DNA of 11,521 nucleotides. Origin: UBA6136 sp044237765. Lineage in GTDB: Bacteria > Pseudomonadota > Gammaproteobacteria > Methylococcales > Methylococcaceae. This document shows, piece by piece, positions 1-6,871 of the stretch. Positions within the stretch are counted from its first letter, which is position 1. Every line of letters begins with the position of its first letter. The notes beneath the pieces are model-generated. The model worked only from the letters and a program-made list of their open reading frames with translations, did no database searches and was not told the DNA's origin. The translations under genes were made by a program, and so were the position numbers. The DNA lies in assembly GCA_044237765.1 (NCBI GenBank), contig JBIIEQ010000086.1, forward strand, positions 1 through 11,521, given 5' to 3'.

Positions 1-155
1 GGTGCGGACAGGGTTGCGGATTGCTGGGCAGTAACCGTCGTCTCCGGCAGACTGGCGGTCCGCCAATGGCCGCGGCTGGCCAATAAGCCCGAGGCGAGCA
101 AAAGCAGCGCAATGACACCGGCCGCCAAGAAGCGGCGACGGCGTGAATCAAACAT
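1..155 (-). CDS. N-terminal fragment of a membrane-anchored or exported protein, function unknown
   Basis: An ATG at 153-155 opens a minus-strand frame that stays open to the window edge (51 codons, no stop). The protein starts with an arginine-rich stretch (SRRRRF) followed by a hydrophobic segment of about 18 residues (LAAGVIALLLLASGLLAS), then a polar region. This is a signal anchor or uncleaved signal peptide with an N-in orientation. The ATG lies 28 bases after the stop of the outer-membrane protein gene on the same strand, so it is probably the next gene of that cluster. No strong Shine-Dalgarno is visible, only a purine-rich GAAAAAGAA. A short anchor followed by a Thr/Ala/Ser-rich segment would fit the start of a periplasmic adaptor (HlyD/RND membrane fusion) protein paired with an outer-membrane partner. 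That is a guess: no diagnostic motif lies inside the window. Confidence 0.6.
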   Translation of the reverse strand, partial: MFDSRRRRFLAAGVIALLLLASGLLASRGHWRTASLPETTVTAQQSATLSA

Positions 156-183
156 GATTCTTTTTCGAGAGCAGAGACATGGT

Positions 184-1053
184 TTACCAATAGCCGCTAA
201 AGCCGATAAACGGGCCATTCAACAGCGCATTGGTCGAGGCCGGACCGCCCTTGTCGACATTGTATTTAAGGGCCTTGTAGCCCAGCTCGATGGAAATAGG
301 CACATCAAATGCCGACAGGCGGTAGCCGAGCATGCCGAGGACACCGCCCGTGAAATTGACGTTCTGCGCGCCAAAGCCACCGACGTTGCCATCCACCATC
401 ATGAAGATCTCCGGGTTGAAATCGACAAGAAAGCGGCCACCCAGGATGGGGCTCGTGAAGCTTTGACTGCTTGAATACTGGCGCTCGAGATAGCCCAGCG
501 GACCCGCCACCGTGACACTATTGTCGAGCCAGATGGTTCTTGCCCCGGCGTAGAGGTCCAGCCGATTCGGACGCTTCTTGCCATGCCAGCCGGGTATCTC
601 TGCGGCTGTGGGCCCAAACAGTCGGTAGGTCAAGCCGTAATCCATCAAACCCAGCGAGCTATCCAGCCCATTGGTCACGGGGCTGAAACGCGGCTTGAGG
701 GCCAGGTCGACATAATTACCGTCAAGGAAAAACCCTACCCGATCGTAATGGGCCTCTGCCCGCCCCATGAAACCGAGCGGAAAACGGCGTGACTTGCTGT
801 TGATGTCCAGGAAGCTGGCGTCAATGGAACGGCTGAAAGGACCCACGTTGTAATTACCCGTCGCACCAGCCAGCCAGGTATAGACCGACAGGTTGAAACC
901 CCAGGGGGAGGTCGGGGTTACCGGTGCGGCGCTGGGCGAAGTCGTTACGGTTTCGGGCACGACATCCGTGGCCGTTGGCGCGGCCTGGGCGGCGAAGGAG
1001 ACGGCGAGGAAAAAGGACGATAAAGCACCGGAGCGCAGAAAACCCGACTTCAT
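184..1053 (-). CDS. Outer-membrane beta-barrel protein, function unknown
   Basis: This is a 289-residue protein with a typical Sec signal peptide (MKSGFLRSGALSSFFLAVSF, cleavage near AQA-AP). A Thr/Pro/Ser-rich linker follows, then a region of alternating polar and hydrophobic residues with regular Gly and aromatic positions, ending in the aromatic terminus FSGYW expected for BAM-dependent barrels. The mature domain opens with VYTWLAGATGNYNVG and a DASFLDI segment, a pattern I associate with a widespread uncharacterised proteobacterial barrel family in which an early strand carries a WL-x-G-x-x-G motif. The ATG at 1051-1053 was chosen because a GGA lies 8 bases upstream and the signal peptide begins cleanly there; an in-frame TTG at 1074 would add seven residues. 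It lies 46 bases downstream of the HAD phosphatase gene. A nutrient or surface role is possible, but no substrate can be read from the sequence. Confidence 0.8.
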   Translation of the reverse strand: MKSGFLRSGALSSFFLAVSFAAQAAPTATDVVPETVTTSPSAAPVTPTSPWGFNLSVYTWLAGATGNYNVGPFSRSIDASFLDINSKSRRFPLGFMGRAEAHYDRVGFFLDGNYVDLALKPRFSPVTNGLDSSLGLMDYGLTYRLFGPTAAEIPGWHGKKRPNRLDLYAGARTIWLDNSVTVAGPLGYLERQYSSSQSFTSPILGGRFLVDFNPEIFMMVDGNVGGFGAQNVNFTGGVLGMLGYRLSAFDVPISIELGYKALKYNVDKGGPASTNALLNGPFIGFSGYW

Positions 1054-1081
1054 ATGAGGATTCCAGAAAATCAAAAAGAGG

Positions 1082-1109
1082 AAAAAATTTGGCTGAACGT
1101 CAATGAGCC
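1082..1109 (-). terminator. Weak terminator-like stem and T-run after the HAD phosphatase gene
   Basis: On the minus strand the end of the phosphatase gene forms a short imperfect stem (GGCTCA pairing with TCAGCC, one mismatch). It is followed by AAA and a run of six T. The stem is short and the first half lies inside the coding sequence, so it is at best a partial attenuator between the phosphatase and the outer-membrane protein genes. It may be chance. Confidence 0.2.
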
Positions 1110-2110
1110 TTGGGGGGCGCAGGGAATACCGTCTTCCAGTCCTTCTGCTGGCTGATCAGGACCCAGCCGCGTTTCGGCGCCTCGTCGAGCCCCCGGTCCA
1201 GTTTTCCAGACGGGGACTGACGGTCGTAGGCAGCTTCCCTCACGGCATCGTCATGATGAATGATCACGCCCAGCCCGGGATGCGGGCCTGAAGTCGTCCA
1301 TTCCAGCATCTCGAAGTCGCCATCCGAATTGCCGAATGCCGCAATCGGGCGTCGCCCGATGAGCTGGTGGATACCCGCCGGTTTGCCCGACTTGTCGTCG
1401 ATGAAATCCATCTCGGGCAACCGGATCAACTCGGGCTTGCCGCTCTCGTTCGTGTACTTCACCTTGATCCGGCTACCGATCACCTGTTCGGGCGGGATGC
1501 CGTAGACCTTTTCCACCCAGGGGCGCATGAACTCGACGCCGCCCCCCGAAACGATATAGGTCTTGAAACCATTCGCCCGGAGGTAAGCCAGTACCTCCAG
1601 CATGGGTTGATAGACGAGTTCGGTATAGGGGCGGTAGTACTTGGGATGACGGGCGGTGGCCAGCCAGTCGCGGACGATGCCCTCAAACGCCTCGGTGGTC
1701 ATGCCGGCATGGCTGGCCATGATCAGCTCGACCAAACCATGCATGCCGGAGGCTTGCAGGGCGGCCAGATCACCTTCCACTACGGCCTTGAAGGGGGGTG
1801 TGATCTTCCATTCCGGATGTTGTGGCGCCAGCTGGCGGATTCGATCGAGGGCAAAGGCCAACTGGACATACATGGGCTGTTCCGACCAGAGCGTGCCATC
1901 GTTATCGAAGACGGCAATGCGCTCACTGGGCGGCACGTAATCCGGTCCGCCTTTTTTGGTCACTTTGGCGACAAAGCCGACAATCGCCTCTTTGGCAGGG
2001 CCTTTGGTCCAGGAGGGCAGCGGATCGGCCGCCTGAACGGCGGGTACATGGACCAGTGCCAATAGAAAAACCAGAGCCAGACCGGCCCCCCGGTTGATGT
2101 GATCTCTCAT
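1100..2110 (-). CDS. Periplasmic HAD-superfamily phosphatase
   Basis: This 336-residue exported hydrolase has an N-terminal signal peptide (MRDHINRGAGLALVFLLALV, cleavage near VQA-AD). The haloacid dehalogenase motifs are visible in order: motif I FDNDGTLW with nucleophile D69 and acid/base D71, motif II YIVSGGG with S188, a lysine in the DDKSGK stretch near 240-243 as motif III candidate, and motif IV GNSDGD with D263 and D265. The cap lies between motifs I and II, and the layout resembles phosphoserine-phosphatase-type HADs. It should hydrolyse a phosphate monoester in the periplasm with Mg2+; the substrate is unknown. The ATG at 2108-2110 was preferred over an in-frame TTG at 2131 because AAGGA stands seven bases upstream. 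It follows the ALDH gene by about 60 bases containing a hairpin. A periplasmic phosphatase next to a periplasmic sulfatase suggests joint processing of esterified substrates, which is inference. Confidence 0.85.
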   Translation of the reverse strand: MRDHINRGAGLALVFLLALVHVPAVQAADPLPSWTKGPAKEAIVGFVAKVTKKGGPDYVPPSERIAVFDNDGTLWSEQPMYVQLAFALDRIRQLAPQHPEWKITPPFKAVVEGDLAALQASGMHGLVELIMASHAGMTTEAFEGIVRDWLATARHPKYYRPYTELVYQPMLEVLAYLRANGFKTYIVSGGGVEFMRPWVEKVYGIPPEQVIGSRIKVKYTNESGKPELIRLPEMDFIDDKSGKPAGIHQLIGRRPIAAFGNSDGDFEMLEWTTSGPHPGLGVIIHHDDAVREAAYDRQSPSGKLDRGLDEAPKRGWVLISQQKDWKTVFPAPPKAH

Positions 2111-2117
2111 GAGCTTG

Positions 2118-2122
2118 TCCTT
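2118..2122 (-). promoter_or_regulatory. Shine-Dalgarno deciding the HAD phosphatase start
   Basis: AAGGA on the minus strand lies seven bases before the ATG at 2110. It supports that start over the upstream in-frame TTG, whose initiation would also put seven extra polar residues before the signal peptide. Confidence 0.6.
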
Positions 2123-2150
2123 AACATCCAACAGTTGATCTGCTCGGGCT

Positions 2151-2171
2151 GCGTTTCCAGCCGGGAAACGC
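2151..2171 (-). other. Perfect 8-bp stem-loop overlapping the ALDH stop codon
   Basis: The 8-base arms GCGTTTCC and GGAAACGC pair perfectly around a 5-base loop. On the minus strand the hairpin begins within the TAG stop of the aldehyde dehydrogenase gene and ends about 40 bases before the phosphatase ATG. No T-run follows, so it is not a classical intrinsic terminator. It could protect the 3' end of the upstream message or act as an intercistronic attenuator. Confidence 0.5.
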
Positions 2172-3619
2172 TATCTAAGAAGCCACTTGAAGAGCCAGGC
2201 CTGGATGCCACGGCCATAAGGGGGATACATGAACTTCATTGAATTCAGCCGGCCCTTGATCAGGACGGACTTGGCCTTTGACATCGTCAGGAAGCCTTCA
2301 TGAGCATGGTAATGACCCATGCCGGAAGGCCCGACGCCGCCAAAAGGCAGATCGTCGATGCCGACCTGAAGCAAGGCCTCGTTGATCGCCATCGACCCGG
2401 CATGGGTCCGGGCCATGACCTCTTCCTGCAAAGCCTTGTCGTAGGTGAAAAGGTACAGCGCCAGGGGGCGCGGTCGCTGCCGGACATAATCCAGCGCCTG
2501 CTCCATCGAATCATAGGGGATCACCGGCAAGATCGGCCCAAATAGCTCTTCCTGCATCAGCGTCATCTCGTCGGTCACTTCCGTCACCAGATGGGTGGCC
2601 ATCCGGAAGGTGCCGTCGCTGATCGTCTCGTCGCTGACCTTGCGAATTACCGCGCCTTTTTCCTCGGCATCCTTCAGCCAGCTGTGCAGTCGCTGGTAGT
2701 GGCGTTCACTGATGACGCTGGTGACATCGGGGTTGCCGTTCAGCGTGGGATAAAGCTGGCGGAAGGTGTCGACGTAGGCGTCCAGCAAGGGACCCAGCTT
2801 GGCGCGCGGCACCAGCAGATAATCGGGCGCCACGCAGGTCTGTCCGGCATTGAAGGATTTGGCAAAGACCAGTCGTTCGATGATATCGGTCATCGGAATG
2901 TCGTCGGCGATGATGGCGGGCGATTTGCCACCCAGCTCCAGCGTGACCGGCGTCAAGTTGTTTGCCGCCGCGCGCATCACGTGGCGCCCGACCGGGATGG
3001 AGCCGGTAAACAGCAAATGGTCGAAGGGCAATTCGGAAAAGGCCTTGGCCACGTCCGCTTCGCCGGTGATCACGGCGACCTGGTTTTCGGGAAAGCCCTC
3101 GCGCAGTAACTGGGTCAGGGCCTCCGCCGTCCGCGGGGTGAATTCGGACATCTTGATCAGTGCCCGGTTGCCCGCAGCCAGCGCCGCAATCAGCGGCTCT
3201 ATCGCCAGATTTACCGGATAATTGAACGGCACCATGATGCCGACCACGCCCAGCGGCTGGTAAATCACGCGGGCGCTGGCGGGCTGGAATTGCAGGCCCA
3301 CGTGCCGACGGCTGGGGCGCATCCAGCGCTTGAGTCGCTTCAACACATAACCGATCTGCTCCACGCAGGGAATGACTTCCGCGATCAATGTTTCGGTGGT
3401 GGAGCGTGCCGTAAAGTCGGTGTTGATCGCAGCGGCGATAGCGTCCTTGTGCTTCAGCAGCAGCGTCCGAAGCGTCAGCAAGTGCTGACGGCGGGCCTCA
3501 AACGATGGCATGGGGTCTCGTGCAAAGGCCTCCTGTTGCTGGCTGAACAACTGGTTGAGCCGGCGCCGCTCCGCGCTGGAATCCTGGCTTTCAGAGAGTG
3601 GTTGCAATTTTGCGCTCAT
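2171..3619 (-). CDS. calB-like: Coniferyl-aldehyde-dehydrogenase-like NAD(P)-dependent aldehyde dehydrogenase
   Basis: This is a 482-residue cytoplasmic aldehyde dehydrogenase oxidising an aldehyde to the acid with NAD(P)+. Visible family signatures are PFNYP with the oxyanion Asn (N133), the nucleotide-fold segment FTGS, the general base Glu in LELGGKSP (E228) and the nucleophile in FNAGQTC (C262). The C-terminal part GMGHYHAHEGF followed by SKAKSVL is typical of the coniferyl / fatty-aldehyde dehydrogenase branch, and the length fits. The MSAK start (3617-3619) has AGGG about eight bases upstream and gives the usual family length. An alternative ATG at 3653-3655 would add 12 residues and overlap the preceding gene by eight bases (ATGAATAA), so translational coupling is possible in either case. 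The true substrate may be an aromatic or aliphatic aldehyde; the coniferyl assignment rests on resemblance only. The gene lies directly after the DUF4345-type membrane protein in one transcription unit. Confidence 0.88.
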   Translation of the reverse strand: MSAKLQPLSESQDSSAERRRLNQLFSQQQEAFARDPMPSFEARRQHLLTLRTLLLKHKDAIAAAINTDFTARSTTETLIAEVIPCVEQIGYVLKRLKRWMRPSRRHVGLQFQPASARVIYQPLGVVGIMVPFNYPVNLAIEPLIAALAAGNRALIKMSEFTPRTAEALTQLLREGFPENQVAVITGEADVAKAFSELPFDHLLFTGSIPVGRHVMRAAANNLTPVTLELGGKSPAIIADDIPMTDIIERLVFAKSFNAGQTCVAPDYLLVPRAKLGPLLDAYVDTFRQLYPTLNGNPDVTSVISERHYQRLHSWLKDAEEKGAVIRKVSDETISDGTFRMATHLVTEVTDEMTLMQEELFGPILPVIPYDSMEQALDYVRQRPRPLALYLFTYDKALQEEVMARTHAGSMAINEALLQVGIDDLPFGGVGPSGMGHYHAHEGFLTMSKAKSVLIKGRLNSMKFMYPPYGRGIQAWLFKWLLR

Positions 3620-3647
3620 GGTGGAACCCTGTGGCCGTAAAAGCTCG

Positions 3648-4031
3648 TTATTCATCTTCGCGCGTGTACACCCAATAGGCGACGGGCACTAGGGCCAGTT
3701 CGGCAAGGATGTAGAAGATCAGCAGCGATGAAGACGGCACGCCCTCGGCCATTAAACTGATGAAGCGGCCGCTGACCAGACCGCCGGCAAACAGCCCGGC
3801 TACCAGTATGGCGACATTCCGCAAGGGTGCATGGAACGCCGCATACAGCCAGAACCCGCCGAGCGCCAGGTAAAGCCCCATGACCGCGCGCAAAATGTGG
3901 GCGATATTGTCGTCGAGTTCCGACAACCCAAGGAAAGTGCGACCGAACCATTGCGGGCTGACGCCATAAAGCAGGGCAATGACGGTGACCATGGCAAAGG
4001 CCACGATCAGGAAGGTTTTTTTGATATTCAT
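3648..4031 (-). CDS. DUF4345-type small four-helix inner-membrane protein
   Basis: This 127-residue integral membrane protein has four predicted hydrophobic helices: about residues 5-24 (IVAFAMVTVIALLYGV), 44-66 around an RAVMGLYLALGGFW segment, 71-92 (NVAILVAGLFAGGLVSG) and 101-121 (LLIFYILAELALVPVAYWVY). The pattern of an Arg-containing second helix, a GR in the third and a short charged tail (TREDE) matches the DUF4345 family, whose function is not established. It begins 33 bases after the SDR gene. Its stop lies within the overlap ATGAATAA with the longer possible start of the aldehyde dehydrogenase gene, so the two are very likely co-transcribed. It is a membrane companion of unknown role; I cannot infer a transported compound. 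Confidence 0.8.
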   Translation of the reverse strand: MNIKKTFLIVAFAMVTVIALLYGVSPQWFGRTFLGLSELDDNIAHILRAVMGLYLALGGFWLYAAFHAPLRNVAILVAGLFAGGLVSGRFISLMAEGVPSSSLLIFYILAELALVPVAYWVYTREDE

Positions 4032-4064
4032 GAGTTCAGAGTCCGACTGGGTGGGTTAACAGGG

Positions 4065-4703
4065 TCAGTCCCTGATGAGTTCCGATTCAATGATCCTGAC
4101 CCCGGGCGTTGCTTCAAAGCAGGCGCTCAGCAGCGACCGCGCCACCGACTCGGTGGTGACGGCGTGATAGCGTCGGGGCAGCAGAGAGGCCAAATGCTGG
4201 CCGACCCAGAGTCCGAAAGACTCCAGCGGACGGTTCTCTGAACGTGGGCCACCGATCAGCAGGGCCGGTCGGATAAGGGCCAATGAGGAAAAATCCAGAT
4301 GGCGAAGATCGCGCTCCGTCTCGCCCTTGACGCGGAGGTAGAACATCCATGACGCCGGGTTTGCGCCCAGCGAGGACACCAGACCGAAGACCGGCGACCC
4401 GGCTTGCCTGGCCAGTTGGGCCGCAGCCAGGACGTAGTCGTGATCGACCCGGTAAAACCCGGCCCTGGATTTGGCCTGTCTCAGTGTCGTGCCCAAGGCA
4501 CAGCACACGAAATCCGCTTTCCACCCGCGCGCATCAGCCGGTAGCGCCTCGAAATCGACGACGGGATTGTCCAATTTGGGATGGGTGGGGAGGGGTCGCC
4601 GAGTGGGCGCCACGACCCTGGCAATGTGGGGGTGGGCTAAAGCCTGAGCCAGAAGAGACTGCCCGACCTGACCGGTTGCGCCCAAAATCAGAGCCGTTTT
4701 CAC
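4065..4703 (-). CDS. Atypical SDR / NAD(P)H-binding oxidoreductase (HTATIP2/YbjT-like)
   Basis: This 212-residue Rossmann-fold protein has a glycine-rich dinucleotide motif at the extreme N-terminus (LILGATGQVG, residues 6-14). An Arg-rich turn after the second strand (TRRPLP) suggests NADP(H) preference. CALGTT near 68-73 and SSLGA at 110-114 follow, then YLRVK with Tyr122 and Lys126 as the SDR YxxxK pair, and an IRPALL motif after it. The overall layout is that of the HTATIP2/TIP30-like group of atypical short-chain dehydrogenases, which are about this length. The start codon is GTG at 4701-4703, immediately before the Rossmann strand. It sits downstream of the hairpin that follows the sulfatase gene and 33 bases before the DUF4345-type gene. 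It may act on a carbonyl or act as an NADP-sensing protein; the substrate is not readable. Confidence 0.82.
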   Translation of the reverse strand: MKTALILGATGQVGQSLLAQALAHPHIARVVAPTRRPLPTHPKLDNPVVDFEALPADARGWKADFVCCALGTTLRQAKSRAGFYRVDHDYVLAAAQLARQAGSPVFGLVSSLGANPASWMFYLRVKGETERDLRHLDFSSLALIRPALLIGGPRSENRPLESFGLWVGQHLASLLPRRYHAVTTESVARSLLSACFEATPGVRIIESELIRD

Positions 4704-4727
4704 AATATGCTGTTCTCGTAAATAAGG

Positions 4728-4769
4728 AGGGCGAACCCACGGGCTTCACCCGCCCGTATGGATCGCCCT
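4728..4769 (-). terminator. Long hairpin after the arylsulfatase stop (terminator or REP-like element)
   Basis: The outer arms AGGGCGA (4728-4734) and TCGCCCT (4763-4769) pair perfectly. Inner arms ACGGGC (4739-4744) and GCCCGT (4752-4757) extend the stem across a small internal loop. On the minus strand it starts about 15 bases after the sulfatase TAA and is followed by CCTTATTTA, a weak U-rich tail. It may terminate or attenuate sulfatase transcription before the SDR gene. An alternative fold pairing GGGTGAA with TTCGCCC resembles REP-type palindromes, so a dispersed repeat is the other reading. Confidence 0.5.
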
Positions 4770-4783
4770 TAAGTGGAAGCCGC

Positions 4784-6328
4784 TTAGTTACCGCTCGGGT
4801 GACCCTTGGTCACGGCTTCCATCACGTTGTCGAGATTGAAGCTGCCCGGCTTCTGGCGTGGCGGAAACTCCTTGAAGCTCTGCAGCCATTGCCCGACATA
4901 ACCCGCCGCCGGTGCGATCATGAACATGTGCTCGACAAACCAGCGGTCATAATCCATGCCGATATCCTGTGCCAGCTCAAACGGATCCATCCGCAAATTG
5001 GTCAGGAAGGGCGCACGCAGTTTCTCGAAAGGCTCCAGCCAGACATGCAGTCCATGGGCATTCTGCTTCAGGAAGGTGGCCTTCCAGTCGCCATAGCGCA
5101 ATGCCGCCACGCTGCCGTCATCGGTCCAGTAGATGAACTCCTTGCGCGGCCAGGCGCCTTCGCCCTTGAGGGCCGGCATCAGGTTATAGCCGTCCAGGTG
5201 AACCTTGTACTTTTCGCTACCGACCTTTTTGCCTTTCTTCAAATCTTCGACCACGGTGGTATCGCCGACAGCGGCCAACAGCGTGGGGACCATGTCCTCA
5301 TGGGCCCCGATGTCATTGATGACCGTGCCGGGCTTGATGACGCCGGGCCAGCGAATGACCGTGGGCACGCGGTAGCCACCTTCCCACTGGGTGTTCTTCT
5401 CGCCGCGGAACATGGTGGTGCCGCCGTCCGGCCAGGAGAAGGATTCCGAGCCATTGTCGGTCGAATACATCACGATGGTGTTGTTATCCAGTCCCAACTC
5501 CTTCAGCTTGTCGAGGAGCTGACCGACGTGGCCGTCATGCTCGACCATCCCGTCGGCATAAGTGCCGTAGGGCGTCTTGCCCTTCGATTCCGGCTTCAGA
5601 TGGGTAAAGATGTGCATGCGGGTAGAGTTCCACCACAGGAAGAACGGCTTGTCCGCCTTCTTGGCGCGATCCATGAAGTCCAGCGCGGCCACGGTGACTT
5701 CGTCATCCACCGTCTCCATGCGCTTCTTGGTCAGCGGTCCGGTATCTTCGATCCGGCCATCGGCAAAGCTGCGGATGACACCGCGCGGGCCGAATTTCTT
5801 CTTCATTTCCGGATCCTTGAAGTAGTCGGCATGCTCGGGTTCCTCTTCCGCGTTCAGGTGGTAGAGGTTGCCGAAGAACTCGTCGAATCCATGGGCCGTC
5901 GGCAGCATCTCATCGCGATCACCCAGATGGTTCTTGCCGAATTGTCCGGTCATGTAGCCTTGGCCCTTGAGCAGGGTCGCCAGGGTGGGATCTTCCTTCT
6001 TCATGCCCTCGGGTGCACCCGGCAAGCCCACTTTGGTGAGGCCGGTACGAATGGGGGACTGACCCGTAATGAACGCCGCCCGTCCGGCGGTGCAGCTTTG
6101 CTGACCATACCAGTCGGTGAACTTGGCGCCTTCCTGGGCGATGCGGTCGATGTTCGGGGTTTTGTAACCCATCATGCCCATGTTGTAGGCGCTGACGTTG
6201 AATTGGCCAATGTCATCACCCCAGATCACCAGGATATTGGGTTTATCCGAGGCAGCCCGGGTAATCATGGGGACCGCGAGGGCCAGGCCCAGCAGCCAGA
6301 GTCGGCGGGTGGTCGTGGATGCTTTCAT
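4784..6328 (-). CDS. Exported arylsulfatase (formylglycine sulfatase family)
   Basis: This is a 514-residue sulfatase hydrolysing sulfate esters, exported by an N-terminal signal peptide (MKASTTTRRLWLLGLALAVP, cleavage near residue 25). Catalytic elements are visible: metal ligands D38/D39 in WGDDIGQ, the formylglycine site at C79 in SCTAGR with R83, K132 and H134 in FGKNHLG, H239 in TRMHIF, and D291/N292 in STDNGSE. The site reads C-x-A-x-R in place of the commoner C-x-P-x-R, a variant accepted in the family. Cys79 must be oxidised to formylglycine, and no FGE or anSME gene lies in the window. Length matches arylsulfatases. GGAG lies 11 bases before the ATG and a TATAAT promoter lies further upstream, so this appears to be the first gene of the minus-strand cluster. 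The substrate (aryl or other sulfate ester) is unknown. Confidence 0.92.
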   Translation of the reverse strand: MKASTTTRRLWLLGLALAVPMITRAASDKPNILVIWGDDIGQFNVSAYNMGMMGYKTPNIDRIAQEGAKFTDWYGQQSCTAGRAAFITGQSPIRTGLTKVGLPGAPEGMKKEDPTLATLLKGQGYMTGQFGKNHLGDRDEMLPTAHGFDEFFGNLYHLNAEEEPEHADYFKDPEMKKKFGPRGVIRSFADGRIEDTGPLTKKRMETVDDEVTVAALDFMDRAKKADKPFFLWWNSTRMHIFTHLKPESKGKTPYGTYADGMVEHDGHVGQLLDKLKELGLDNNTIVMYSTDNGSESFSWPDGGTTMFRGEKNTQWEGGYRVPTVIRWPGVIKPGTVINDIGAHEDMVPTLLAAVGDTTVVEDLKKGKKVGSEKYKVHLDGYNLMPALKGEGAWPRKEFIYWTDDGSVAALRYGDWKATFLKQNAHGLHVWLEPFEKLRAPFLTNLRMDPFELAQDIGMDYDRWFVEHMFMIAPAAGYVGQWLQSFKEFPPRQKPGSFNLDNVMEAVTKGHPSGN

Positions 6329-6384
6329 GAATGGGAGGTCTCCTTGTGGAATGGATCAGTCAATGATGGGCAAAGCCGGCCGGC

Positions 6385-6412
6385 ATTATAGGACAAAAGC
6401 CGTGTTTCAAAA
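6385..6412 (-). promoter_or_regulatory. Likely sigma70 promoter of the arylsulfatase-led cluster
   Basis: A perfect -10 TATAAT lies on the minus strand at 6385-6390. A weak -35 candidate TTTTGA (6407-6412) stands 16 bases upstream and overlaps the stop codon of the outer-membrane protein remnant. Transcription would start near 6378, leaving a leader of about 50 bases before the ATG. A 10-bp GC palindrome (6375-6384) abuts the -10 and covers the expected start point, but may be chance in GC-rich DNA. Confidence 0.5.
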
Positions 6413-6735
6413 GGTGGCCTGTAAACCCATGGCGACATGGGTGCTCATGATTGAGCCGGAACTGACATTCTCCGAGCGCCGGGAATGCTGAACGCCGACA
6501 TAGAGTTTGGAGCTTTCCGTCATCCGGTAAATCAGCAAGGCCTCGCCCTGCCCGGTCAATCGGTTATCCAGCGCCGGCTGGGTCGGACGCCATCCAGCGT
6601 CAGTCGCCGAGTAGCGGGGAAGATGGCCACGTCATCCGTGTAGAACATCGTCCCATGGGTGGTGACTTTCCAATGATCCCTCTCATCCGCCATCGCAGCG
6701 GTACGCAGGCCATAATAAGAATGGAAATGAAGTAG
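6407..6735 (-). pseudogene. C-terminal remnant of an outer-membrane beta-barrel protein, frameshifted
   Basis: On the minus strand, from about 6735 to 6616, one frame reads as barrel-like sequence (HSYYGLRTA, then WKVTTHGTMFYTDDVAIFP). The neighbouring frame continues it (RYSATDAGW, then GEALLIYRMTESSKLYVGVQ, and HVAMGLQATF) and ends at the TGA at 6407-6409. The last residue is Phe after alternating residues, as in BAM-recognised barrels. The two halves join if one C is restored in the C4 run at 6616-6619, so a one-base deletion in a homopolymer is the simplest explanation. Upstream of about 6735 the frame stays open but stops looking like a barrel and I see no start with a ribosome site, so the 5' end of the gene is missing. 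I do not recognise the specific family. A sequencing error could explain the frameshift but not the missing 5' end. Confidence 0.65.
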
Positions 6736-6871
6736 CGCAGGCGCAGGGCAAGCCTGTGAAAATGGGGAGGAGGGACACTGAGGTTGGACAGATTTCGCAA
6801 AGCCTAGACGAAAGCGCTTCCCTCCAACATGCTTTGAACAATCACCAGAAGAGAAGTCTTCCAATCAAATC
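6736..6871. other. Non-coding gap between the pseudogene and the R-M gene; putative island edge
   Basis: No convincing gene is present. It contains a purine-rich stretch around 6758-6775, a short imperfect repeat (CAGGC/GCCTG arms near 6738-6755) and the 8-bp palindrome AAGCGCTT at 6812-6819. I see no clear -35/-10 pair for the R-M gene. Upstream of its ATG there is only a distant GAGAAG at 6851-6856. No tRNA or attachment-site repeat was found. Confidence 0.4.

Noticed and set aside
1367..2065. A 232-codon open frame on the plus strand
   Set aside because: It is antisense to the HAD phosphatase, whose four motifs are clear on the other strand.
4349..6391. A 680-codon open frame on the plus strand
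   Set aside because: It lies antisense to the arylsulfatase and SDR genes, whose minus-strand proteins show full catalytic motifs. The plus-strand translation has no recognisable domain and reflects GC-rich codon bias.
6776..6812. TTGGAC and TAGACG as a promoter for the R-M gene
   Set aside because: Spacing is 15 bases and the -10 is poor, so it was not supported well enough to list.
6812..6819. AAGCGCTT palindrome as an operator for the R-M gene
   Set aside because: An 8-bp palindrome alone is expected by chance, and no controller-protein gene or promoter pair is visible beside it.
6556..6864. A 102-codon minus-strand frame as an intact small gene
   Set aside because: Its second half is barrel-like only up to the C run at 6616-6619 and then continues in another frame. 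Its first half has no family resemblance or ribosome site, so it was treated as part of the pseudogene.
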